A stretch of DNA of 64,000 nucleotides, from positions 124,001 to 188,000 of the forward strand of contig JAFWKK010000050.1 in the NCBI GenBank assembly GCA_017514235.1, written 5' to 3'. This DNA is from Kiritimatiellia bacterium (GTDB taxonomy: Bacteria > Verrucomicrobiota > Kiritimatiellia > RFP12 > UBA1067). The position numbers and the translations under genes were made by a program. Under the pieces are notes generated by a model. That model did no database searches. It was not told the origin of the DNA and saw only the letters and a list, made by a program, of their open reading frames with translations. Shown one piece after another: positions 1-6,980 of the stretch. The first letter of the stretch is position 1. Each line of letters starts with the position of its first letter.

Positions 1-1
1 G

Positions 2-442
2 GTGACAGCGCCTGAGCCGCCACCGCTAATACTGGACTCGCCGAGACTCTCCGCCGCCACGCGGATGGAACCTGCGTCAACTCAGCCGCCAGCTTCGGAG
101 CCGCAGCCCTCCGCGCCGCTTTCACGCTACGCCGCGCCCGTGCGGCCGGAAAGCGCACCTCCTGCTCTTTCCCCGGCGGTCTGGCGCATAGGCGTGCTGG
201 CCGCCGCAACGCTGCTGATCCTATGGGCTCTCGCCATCGGAGTCCGTGCGCTCTACCGCGCAACCTCCGGGGAGGCCGAGCCTCCGGCGGAAACGGTTGA
301 AACCGTCGCCGCCGAGCCTGAAAAGCCCACGGCCGCACCGAAGGCCGAAGCGACAAAAGCTCCGGATCCGGCCGCCAAACCCGCAGAAGCGGAAAAAGCT
401 CCGAGAACGCCGCAGAAGATTCCGTCGCTCTACTTGGATTGA
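2..442 (+). CDS. Single-pass membrane protein with Pro/Ala/Lys-rich tail, possibly the C-terminal end of a longer protein
   Basis: The frame is open from a GTG at the window edge, so this may be the C-terminal end of a longer gene. As read, 146 residues contain a proline-rich N-terminal region, one hydrophobic segment at about residues 61-83, and a tail of alanine, proline, lysine and glutamate repeats that should be unstructured. No catalytic motif is visible. A 39-base gap separates it from nagB, which has its own ribosome-binding site. I do not recognise the family; low-complexity composition makes the membrane segment the only firm statement. Confidence 0.55.
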   Translation: MTAPEPPPLILDSPRLSAATRMEPASTQPPASEPQPSAPLSRYAAPVRPESAPPALSPAVWRIGVLAAATLLILWALAIGVRALYRATSGEAEPPAETVETVAAEPEKPTAAPKAEATKAPDPAAKPAEAEKAPRTPQKIPSLYLD

Positions 443-481
443 ACGACAGACAACAACCAAACCAGAAAGGAACAACAGAAA

Positions 482-1261
482 ATGGAAGTAGTAGTCTGCA
501 AGACGAAAGAAGAGGCGTCGAAGCTCGCCGCCGAAATGGTCACCGCGCAGGTGAAGAAGAACCCGAAGACCGTGCTCGGCCTCGCCACCGGCGCGACGCC
601 AGTCCTCATGTACAACGAGATGGCAAAGGCCGTGAAGGCGAAGAAAGTCAGCTACAAGCAGGTCAAGAGCTGGAACCTCGACGAATACGTCGGGCTCGCC
701 GGCACCCACGACCAGAGCTACCGCTACTTCATGAACGAGAACCTGTTCAAGAAGATCGACATCCAGATCAAGAACACGCACGTCCTCAACGGCCTCGCAA
801 AGGACCTTGAGAAGGAATGCGCCGCCTACGAAAGGCAGATAAAGGCCGCGGGAGGAATCGACCTCCAGGTGCTGGGCATCGGCTCCGACGGGCACATCGC
901 GTTCAACGAGCCGGGGACTTCGCTCAAGAGCCGCACCAGCTGCGTCTACCTTACGCCGTCGACGATAAAGGACAACGCCAGGCTCTTCTTCAAGGGCAAG
1001 GAGAAGGAAGTGCCGACCCGCGCGCTCTCCATGGGCGTCGGCACGATATGCGAAGCCAAGAAGATCGTCCTGCTCGCGTTCGGCGAGAACAAGCAGAACG
1101 CCGTCAAGGGGTGCGTGGAAGGCCCGATGACTCAGTTCTGCACGGCTTCTGCCCTTCAGGCCCACAACGACTGCTGGATATTCTGCGACGAAGCCGCCGC
1201 CAAGAAGCTGACGCTCAAGAAGTACTACGCCTGGCGCAGCGCCACCAAGCTCGGACTCTGA
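482..1261 (+). CDS. nagB: Glucosamine-6-phosphate deaminase
   Basis: NagB converts glucosamine 6-phosphate to fructose 6-phosphate and ammonia in the cytoplasm, feeding amino-sugar carbon into glycolysis. The 259 residues match the usual family length. The phosphate-binding motif GLATGATP lies at residues 33-40, the LDEYVGL motif with Asp67 follows, and GIGSDGHIAFNEPG at 132-145 supplies the Asp136/His138/Glu143 set corresponding to the known catalytic Asp, His and Glu of the E. coli enzyme. The start is supported by an AAAGGA sequence upstream. It fits the amino-sugar-releasing potential of the glycosidase island to the right but is not in an operon with it. Confidence 0.96.
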   Translation: MEVVVCKTKEEASKLAAEMVTAQVKKNPKTVLGLATGATPVLMYNEMAKAVKAKKVSYKQVKSWNLDEYVGLAGTHDQSYRYFMNENLFKKIDIQIKNTHVLNGLAKDLEKECAAYERQIKAAGGIDLQVLGIGSDGHIAFNEPGTSLKSRTSCVYLTPSTIKDNARLFFKGKEKEVPTRALSMGVGTICEAKKIVLLAFGENKQNAVKGCVEGPMTQFCTASALQAHNDCWIFCDEAAAKKLTLKKYYAWRSATKLGL

Positions 1262-1263
1262 CC

Positions 1264-1494
1264 ATGGCCGCGTACACCAGCTTCCTCTGCACCTCCTGCC
1301 GCACCGAGATACAGGCCTCGCCCGACATGGTCGGCCTTGAGACCGAGTGTCCGGCTTGCGGCGCGAAGATCTGCATACCGGCGCCGGATTCCGACGGAGT
1401 CATACGCCATGCTGCGGATGACGAGGACCCCGAGACGATCGCGGCCATGAAATCACGCACCATACGCATTGAGCTCGGCGACGGGGACCTGTAG
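1264..1494 (+). CDS. Small zinc-ribbon protein
   Basis: A 76-residue protein starts two bases after the nagB stop and so is probably co-transcribed with it. Two CxxC pairs (Cys9/Cys12 and Cys29/Cys32) form a typical zinc ribbon, with an acidic region and a short basic tail after it. Small zinc-ribbon proteins of this kind are common in Planctomycetes-Verrucomicrobia genomes, mostly without assigned function. It could be a nucleic-acid-binding or protein-interaction module. The Cys pairs are seen directly; everything beyond metal binding is unknown. Confidence 0.75.
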   Translation: MAAYTSFLCTSCRTEIQASPDMVGLETECPACGAKICIPAPDSDGVIRHAADDEDPETIAAMKSRTIRIELGDGDL

Positions 1495-1512
1495 CCAGGC
1501 AGAACGCGGTCT

Positions 1513-2559
1513 ATGAGCGGCAGGAAGAAAAAGCTCCGCGCCAGCCGCAAGAAAGGCAAGCGGCGAAGCCGGTCGAGGCGGATTTCGCTTCGCATCGGCT
1601 TTGCCGTTCTTGCCATCCTTGCCGCCTGGGGCGTTGGCGCCGAGTGGTTCGTGCACCACCCCCGCCAATGGATAGACGCCCAGCGCGAAAAGCTCCCGGC
1701 CCTCGTCACCGCTCCCCTTCTCTGGTTCGGCAACCCGCTGGCTGACCTCACCGACGCCGTCGGGTGGACCGGTCACGACGCCGTCTACGAATACGACACT
1801 GAGGCCCCGGCGGGGTCTACGATCTTCGCAGGCGCTCCTGTACGAACAGGCGCCCCAGCGCCGGACGACATCAAGGTCGTCGACCGGGGCGAATTCATGT
1901 TCGGCTGGTCGGACAGGCTCAGACACCCCGTCTGGTGCGCATACCACGTGACGAAGGACGCGAAATACACGATCCTGAAGCGTCCTGGGTTCGTGAAGGA
2001 CCATGCGATTCCCGCCGCCCCAGCGTCCGCCGCCTACACGAAAAGCGGCTACGACCGGGGCCATCTCGCACCGAACCACGCGATCTCATCGCGCTACGGC
2101 GAGGAAGCGCAGAAAAAGACGTTCGTGATGTCCAACGTCGCCCCTCAGACGCCTGCGCTGAACCGCGGCGTATGGCGCGACGTCGAGCACCGCATAGCCG
2201 ACTTCTGGACGGCCCGCTATGGCGAGATATGGGTCGTAGTCGGGTGCATACCGTCCGGCAACGAGACGATCAGCGGCACCGGAATCGATGTTCCCACGGC
2301 ATTCTACCAGATCGTCATCGCGCAGGAGGGAATGGACGTGCGCGCTCTCGCCGTTCTCTTTCCGCAGCAGGTGCCCTGGCGCACCTGGGCAGCGCGTTAC
2401 ATCGTGACGATCGAAGAGCTCGAAAAGCTTACCGGTCTCGACTTCAACCCCGACCTGCCGGGCTTCATCCAACGTCCGCTCGAATCGGACCTTCCGTCGC
2501 GCCTCTGGCCCATACGGGCACGCGACATCTTCCGCCTGGTCGCCCTCTGGTTCAGCTGA
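1513..2559 (+). CDS. DNA/RNA non-specific endonuclease (NUC1/Serratia nuclease family), membrane-tethered or secreted
   Basis: This is a magnesium-dependent beta-beta-alpha-metal nuclease that cuts DNA and RNA without strong sequence preference. The catalytic DRGH motif is at residues 181-184 with His184 as the expected general base, and the metal-binding region MSNVAPQTPALNRGVW follows at about 206-221. A very basic N-terminus (residues 4-27) precedes a hydrophobic segment at about 28-42, so the enzyme is probably exported and either anchored or released; the nuclease domain would then act outside the cytoplasm, perhaps for nucleic-acid scavenging. The 348-residue length is normal for tethered members. 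It ends 8 bases from the convergent carboxypeptidase gene. Confidence 0.92.
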   Translation: MSGRKKKLRASRKKGKRRSRSRRISLRIGFAVLAILAAWGVGAEWFVHHPRQWIDAQREKLPALVTAPLLWFGNPLADLTDAVGWTGHDAVYEYDTEAPAGSTIFAGAPVRTGAPAPDDIKVVDRGEFMFGWSDRLRHPVWCAYHVTKDAKYTILKRPGFVKDHAIPAAPASAAYTKSGYDRGHLAPNHAISSRYGEEAQKKTFVMSNVAPQTPALNRGVWRDVEHRIADFWTARYGEIWVVVGCIPSGNETISGTGIDVPTAFYQIVIAQEGMDVRALAVLFPQQVPWRTWAARYIVTIEELEKLTGLDFNPDLPGFIQRPLESDLPSRLWPIRARDIFRLVALWFS

Positions 2560-2566
2560 GGGGACG

Positions 2567-3427
2567 CTACCAGACCAGCGCACCGAGCGCGTCGGAAAGG
2601 AGCCTGCCGGCGTTCGCGTCGCGCTCCGGCGAAGACGACGACCCGAGCACGATGACTATCGCCCGCTTGCCGCCGCGACGGCCGGTAAGCACTATAGACG
2701 AGCCGCCTGCGTCTATGTAGCCCGTCTTGAGGCCATCGACCGCCTCCGTCCCGTCCGGATTGATCACCTTGAGCTTGTTCTTGACCAGCAGGTTGTTGTG
2801 GTTCACGAACTTGAGCGGCTTGCCGTCGCCGTCCTTGACCTCCCCGATCTTGACGGAGGTGTACTTGAACACCTGCGGCATCGTCACCAGCAGCCGCGCG
2901 AGTTTCGCCTGGTCGCGGCACGTGGTCACGTTGAACGCCGTCGTAGCGTTCTGGCGCTTTGGCGGAAGCCCGTTCGGGTTGTAGTAGCGAGTGTGCGTCA
3001 TGCCGAGCGCGGCGGCGCGCGCGTTCATGCGCGATACAAAAGCGTCGAGCGAACCCGCGGAGTTCACGCCTAGCGCAATCGCCGCGTCGTTTGCGCTCTT
3101 GACCATAAGGGCCATGAGAAGGTCGTCGACGGTCATCGACTGACCGACTCGAAGACCGACTACGCTGGGCTCGCAGCGGCATATCTCCGGCGTCGCCGTC
3201 ACTCGCGAGCCCAGCTCGTACTTGCCGGCCTTCACGTCCTCCAACACGAGCAGGAGCGTCATAAGCTTGGTGACGCTGGCCGGATAAGCCTCGCGGTCCG
3301 CGTTGTCCTCGAACAGCACCTTGCCGCTCGCCGCGTCCACCGCCAGCGCCCCGACGTACGGAGAGCGCCTGTGCGGCGACTGCTGCACGGCACAGATCAG
3401 CAGCGAGGCTAGAAGTATGCGGATCAC
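2567..3427 (-). CDS. D-alanyl-D-alanine carboxypeptidase, peptidase family S11 (short form)
   Basis: This penicillin-binding enzyme trims the terminal D-alanine from peptidoglycan stem peptides in the periplasm. From a GTG start the protein has 286 residues: a signal peptide (about 1-15), SVTK with Ser51/Lys54, SAN at 111-113 and KTG at 234-236, which together are the complete active-site set of the family. It is shorter than E. coli DacA (about 400) because the C-terminal domain and membrane-anchoring amphipathic helix are absent. The GTG overlaps the upstream TGA by four bases, giving translational coupling to the EIIA-like gene; longer in-frame starts would run through that gene and are unlikely. 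Confidence 0.92.
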   Translation of the reverse strand: MIRILLASLLICAVQQSPHRRSPYVGALAVDAASGKVLFEDNADREAYPASVTKLMTLLLVLEDVKAGKYELGSRVTATPEICRCEPSVVGLRVGQSMTVDDLLMALMVKSANDAAIALGVNSAGSLDAFVSRMNARAAALGMTHTRYYNPNGLPPKRQNATTAFNVTTCRDQAKLARLLVTMPQVFKYTSVKIGEVKDGDGKPLKFVNHNNLLVKNKLKVINPDGTEAVDGLKTGYIDAGGSSIVLTGRRGGKRAIVIVLGSSSSPERDANAGRLLSDALGALVW

Positions 3428-4248
3428 TTTACTGTCGTTCGGGTAACCTTCTGGAGAACCTTCCAGAGCGAAGCGGAATCCTTCGCGTCCAGCACGGCGC
3501 GGCGGTTCGCATCCTTCGCAAAAGCCTTGGAAAGCCCTGACATGAGCCTCAGGTAGAATGCAGAGACGGCCACGGGAATCGCCGACAGGAAGATGAAGTT
3601 CACCAGCTCGCCATCCCAATCGATACCCTTGCGTGAAACGCCCAGCGCCAGCGTAAGGCCGCCGCCCTCGACACCGCGCACGTGAGGGAACGCAAGACCG
3701 CCTTCCATTGCCGTGGAGAGGACGCTTTCGCGCTCCATGGCGGCGGCGATCAGGCTGTCGGCGCTGGAAATGAACTTCGCGCTCTCCATCTTCTCCGCGA
3801 GGCGGGCTATCGCATCTTCGCGCGTCCCGGCATCAAGGTCGGCTATCATGAGCTCCTCGGCGCTGAAGCGGGAGATGCCGGTCTTCGGATTGTCTCGGTC
3901 GGGAGCCTCGGCGGTATTTACCACCGCGTCATCGTCGGCGAACAGTATGCGCCCGCAGCTGGAGCAGGTCACAAGGTGCTGCGCTATGCGCACCTGCTGT
4001 CCGTGCGCAATGGGAACCTGCATGCCGCAGACGGCACAGCAGTTGTTAGTCATCGCCGAGATGACGATGTGATTCTTCTTGTAGAGGTTCTCATATATGC
4101 CGGCGACCTGCGGCTCGAGCTTCTTCTGCAGCGCCGCGATGGATTCGTTGAGCGAATCAAGGTGGCTGCCGTCCCCGGTCTGGTAGTGCTCGTCACGGGT
4201 AAGCACCAGCTCCTGAAGCTGGCGGAGTATGTTGATCTGGCTTTTCAT
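3424..4248 (-). CDS. Zinc-ribbon protein fused to a PTS EIIA (fructose/mannitol-type) domain
   Basis: The N-terminal part has a helical region (about 1-65) and a zinc ribbon with Cys71/Cys74 and Cys95/Cys98. The C-terminal part (about 130-274) resembles PTS EIIA type 2, including AFPHVRG with His189 at the position of the phosphorylated histidine. EIIA domains relay phosphate from HPr to sugar permeases or to regulators; no EIIB/EIIC permease is present here, so a regulatory role is more likely. The ATG directly follows the TAG of the DtxR-type gene with no spacer, and its own stop overlaps the next start, so the three genes are translationally coupled. The zinc-ribbon fusion is not a standard PTS architecture. 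Confidence 0.8.
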   Translation of the reverse strand: MKSQINILRQLQELVLTRDEHYQTGDGSHLDSLNESIAALQKKLEPQVAGIYENLYKKNHIVISAMTNNCCAVCGMQVPIAHGQQVRIAQHLVTCSSCGRILFADDDAVVNTAEAPDRDNPKTGISRFSAEELMIADLDAGTREDAIARLAEKMESAKFISSADSLIAAAMERESVLSTAMEGGLAFPHVRGVEGGGLTLALGVSRKGIDWDGELVNFIFLSAIPVAVSAFYLRLMSGLSKAFAKDANRRAVLDAKDSASLWKVLQKVTRTTVK

Positions 4249-4629
4249 CTATTGCCTTTCCGTATATATCCTTATCTTGTCAAGCGTCTCTGCCGACAGT
4301 ATGTGCTCCATCAGGCAAGCGTCGCGGTCGGCGTTCTTGCGCGTGACGCCGAGCTTCATCAGGAAATCCCTTATCAGCGTATGGCGGCCGAGCACATGCT
4401 TGGCCAGTCGGCTGCCCTTTGACGTCAGTTCTATGTTGGCGTACGGCTCCTGGGTGACAAGCCCTAACTTCTTCAGCTCGCGGACAGCCTTAACCACGGA
4501 CGGCATCTTGACGGAAAGCATGCGAGCGACGTCACGCACCTGCGCAGGTCTCCCTTCCGCGATCCTCACGTAAATCGCCTCCAGGTAGTCCTCAAGGCTC
4601 TGTGTCATGGCAGCCATGTTTCGCCTCAC
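4249..4629 (-). CDS. DtxR/MntR-family metal-dependent transcriptional regulator
   Basis: A 126-residue protein with the DtxR-type winged helix-turn-helix (starting around the SLEDYLEAIY signature, through VKMPSVVKAVRELKKLGLV) followed by a short dimerisation/metal-binding helix region rich in Glu, His and Asp. Members repress metal uptake or activate efflux genes when loaded with Mn or Fe. There is no SH3-like C-terminal domain, so it is of the short MntR type. I use the GTG at 4629 because it overlaps the preceding stop by four bases, like the next gene pair; ATG codons at 4617 and 4608 are alternatives. No metal transporter is adjacent. Confidence 0.85.
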   Translation of the reverse strand: MRRNMAAMTQSLEDYLEAIYVRIAEGRPAQVRDVARMLSVKMPSVVKAVRELKKLGLVTQEPYANIELTSKGSRLAKHVLGRHTLIRDFLMKLGVTRKNADRDACLMEHILSAETLDKIRIYTERQ

Positions 4630-5699
4630 TTTCCAAACGGGCTCGTCTTCTTCATCAGATGCGCGAACTTGAGCGCCTCGATCGAGTCCTCGATCTGGAG
4701 CGGGAACGGTGCAGCCGTCCGAACGGTATCGTAGACATGCCGCCAGAACGCGTCTGGCCCATAAGGCTCTCCCGCAGGCAGGGTGATTTTCTCGGAAACT
4801 ATCGGAAAATTCTCGTGGAGGTCGACCATCGGCGGCGTCCTAACCGACGAGCGGCGCCGCGGGAAGGAGAACGACGGGTCTATGGCAGTAAGCTCTCCTT
4901 CCGTAGCGCCTGGCTCAACCCTAAACACGCCTCTCTCTCCACGGATCTCAAAAGATGGCGAACGCAGGCCTGGGAGGCACCCGCCGTTGAACTCTATGTC
5001 GGCGGAAAGCTGGTCGCGGGTCTTCAGCATCAAATGCGCGTAGTCCTCGGCGTCGCCGAGCGAGGCGAGACGCTTGAGTTCGCTCCACATCTGCACCGGC
5101 GGCATCGGCAGGAGCTTTAGCGTCTGGAGCACGAGGTCTGTCATCGCGTAATACGCAGCGCCTCCGCCGAGCCGCTTCACGCACTGCCAGTCGTCGCGGC
5201 GAACGAAGTCTTCGCGGCGAACGCGAACCTGGTGTATGGGGCCGAGCCTGGCATCCGACATCATGGACTTGGCCAGCAGGAAGTCCGGCGCGAACAGTCC
5301 CCGCTGCAACACGATCAGGCGGTTGCGGGACTTCTGCGCCTGCCCGCGGAGCAACTGCGCTTCGTCGGGCGTAAGGGCCATAGGGGTTTCCAACAGCGTC
5401 CAGATGCCCTTCTTGAGCGCCATCATGCCGTGCCGCACGTGATCGACGGTGCAGGTGGCGATGTCGACCAGCTCGATGTCAGGCTCATCAAGCATGTCAG
5501 CGAACTGACGGAACATGCGGCAGTCGGGATAGTCTCGCGCGACGATGTCTCGGCGGTCCTTTATGAGATCGCACACCGCAACGACCTGAAACAGCTCCGG
5601 GTGCTGGCGGAACACCGGGTAGTGGTCGGAGAACATCGAACGGCCAAGCCCCATCAGGGCCACGCGAATCGGCGGACGCTGGTAGTCAACTGCGGTCAT
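4626..5699 (-). CDS. Gfo/Idh/MocA-family NAD(P)-dependent oxidoreductase
   Basis: The 357-residue protein has an N-terminal Rossmann fold with GLGRSMFSDHYPVF near residues 17-30 in place of the classical GxGxxG loop, and the two-domain layout of the glucose-fructose oxidoreductase/inositol dehydrogenase family. The family's EKP motif, whose lysine takes part in catalysis, reads ETP at residues 104-106, so the usual lysine is missing and the substrate or activity may be atypical. It overlaps nrdR by 14 bases and the DtxR-type gene by 4, so it belongs to a compact operon with no obvious sugar-specific neighbour. The substrate cannot be predicted. Confidence 0.85.
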   Translation of the reverse strand: MTAVDYQRPPIRVALMGLGRSMFSDHYPVFRQHPELFQVVAVCDLIKDRRDIVARDYPDCRMFRQFADMLDEPDIELVDIATCTVDHVRHGMMALKKGIWTLLETPMALTPDEAQLLRGQAQKSRNRLIVLQRGLFAPDFLLAKSMMSDARLGPIHQVRVRREDFVRRDDWQCVKRLGGGAAYYAMTDLVLQTLKLLPMPPVQMWSELKRLASLGDAEDYAHLMLKTRDQLSADIEFNGGCLPGLRSPSFEIRGERGVFRVEPGATEGELTAIDPSFSFPRRRSSVRTPPMVDLHENFPIVSEKITLPAGEPYGPDAFWRHVYDTVRTAAPFPLQIEDSIEALKFAHLMKKTSPFGK

Positions 5700-6138
5700 T
5701 CTTCACGATCTCCGTAATCGCGGCCAGGAACTGCGCGACGTCCTTGAACTGGCGGTAGACGCTGGCGAAGCGGATATAGGCGACCTCGTCGACCTTGTGC
5801 AGCTCGCCCATCACGTATTCGGCTATCTGCGCCGACGGCACCTCGTCGCCATCGAGCCGCGCCACGACGCGGTCGATGATCGAGCGTATCTGCTCGTCGG
5901 ATATCTTGCGCTTGCCACAGGCCTGCCGTATCGCCCTGTCCAGCTTGGCGCGCTCGAACGTCTGCCGCGTGCCGTCGCGCTTGATCACCTGCAGCTCGTC
6001 GCGATCCACCTCTTCGTAGGTGGTGAAGCGATGCCCGCAACCGGCGCATTCGCGGCGACGGCGGATCGCGGCGCCGTCGCGCGCACTGCGCGAATCCAGC
6101 ACCCTGTCGTCGTCAACGCCGCACTTCGGACACTTCAT
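5686..6138 (-). CDS. nrdR: Transcriptional repressor NrdR
   Basis: NrdR senses ATP/dATP and represses ribonucleotide reductase operons. The 150-residue protein has the full family layout: an N-terminal zinc ribbon with Cys3, Cys6, Cys31 and Cys34 and the RRRRECAGCGHRFTTYE signature, then an ATP-cone domain from about residue 49 to 140. The ATG at 6138 begins exactly at the conserved MKCPKC sequence; longer starts add sequence foreign to the family. It lies 10 bases after rnfE and overlaps the oxidoreductase gene, so it is expressed from the rnfE promoter. No ribonucleotide reductase gene is in the window. Confidence 0.97.
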   Translation of the reverse strand: MKCPKCGVDDDRVLDSRSARDGAAIRRRRECAGCGHRFTTYEEVDRDELQVIKRDGTRQTFERAKLDRAIRQACGKRKISDEQIRSIIDRVVARLDGDEVPSAQIAEYVMGELHKVDEVAYIRFASVYRQFKDVAQFLAAITEIVKNDRS

Positions 6139-6148
6139 GCAGCCTCCG

Positions 6149-6826
6149 CTACTTTCCGTTAGGGCACATCGTGCAGTGCCTGCAGTCCAGGTTGACGGGC
6201 AACGGCGGCGGCGCACCGTGTCTGCGGGCGTTCCACTCGCCAAGGCGGTTGATGAGCGCCAGCAATAGGCCGAGCGTCACGAATCCGCCCGCCGGCAGTA
6301 TCGCCAGCGTGACAGGCCCGGGGTTCAGGCCCTTGAACGCAAGGGACCCCCAGACGGTCAGCGACCCGGCCCCGCATATCTCCCTCACCGCCGCCACCAG
6401 CGACAGCGCAAGGGTGAAGCCTATGCCGCTGCCAAGGCCGTCGGCCAGCGAGTCGATCACGCCGTTGCGGCTGGCAAACGCCTCGGCGCGGCCGAGTATG
6501 ATGCAGTTCACGACAATCAGCGGTATGAATATCCCGAGGCTTGCGGAGAGATCAGGCAGATACGCCTTCATCAGCAGGTCCGTAGCCGTGACGAACGTCG
6601 CGATTATCACTATGTAGCACGGAATGTGGACGGCGCCGGGAATCACGCGGCGAAGCGCGCTCACAAGCCCGTTGGAACAGACGAGCACGAACGTCGCCGC
6701 CAGGCCCATGCCGAGCGCATTCTCAAGCGACGTGGTGACCGCAAGCGTCGGGCAGAGACCGAGCACCAGGCGAAACGTCGGGTTGTTCCTGAATATTCCA
6801 TACCAGAATGCTGACCATGTTCTCAT
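6149..6826 (-). CDS. rnfE: Electron transport complex subunit RnfE (RnfE/NqrD family)
   Basis: This integral membrane protein is one of the six core Rnf subunits, which couple ferredoxin:NAD oxidation-reduction to ion pumping. The 225 residues include the opening signature FWYGIFRNNPTFRLVLGLCP and about six hydrophobic segments, which match RnfE rather than the homologous RnfA. The tail after the last membrane segment is unusual, with DCRHCTMCPNGK holding three cysteines. No other rnf gene adjoins it; it is followed by nrdR instead. The start at 6826 sits 7 bases from a good -10 box, so the message appears leaderless. Confidence 0.9.
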   Translation of the reverse strand: MRTWSAFWYGIFRNNPTFRLVLGLCPTLAVTTSLENALGMGLAATFVLVCSNGLVSALRRVIPGAVHIPCYIVIIATFVTATDLLMKAYLPDLSASLGIFIPLIVVNCIILGRAEAFASRNGVIDSLADGLGSGIGFTLALSLVAAVREICGAGSLTVWGSLAFKGLNPGPVTLAILPAGGFVTLGLLLALINRLGEWNARRHGAPPPLPVNLDCRHCTMCPNGK

Positions 6827-6833
6827 GCGCAGT

Positions 6834-6862
6834 ATTATAACATCTAAAGCCAAGCCTGACAA
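6834..6862 (-). promoter_or_regulatory. Sigma-70-type promoter of rnfE-nrdR
   Basis: On the minus strand TTGTCA (6857-6862) and TATAAT (6834-6839) are separated by 17 bases. The -10 box ends 7 bases before the rnfE ATG, so the transcript would begin at or next to the start codon. Confidence 0.75.
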
Positions 6863-6980
6863 GTGTCCATGTCACGCCGCCGCATTCAGCGCATCGGGAT
6901 ATTGGCAGCCGCAGCCTCTGCAATGACGTTCTGCGCCCCGCCCTGCTGTCCACGGGCGTCGGAAGCGCCTTTCGGCGGCA

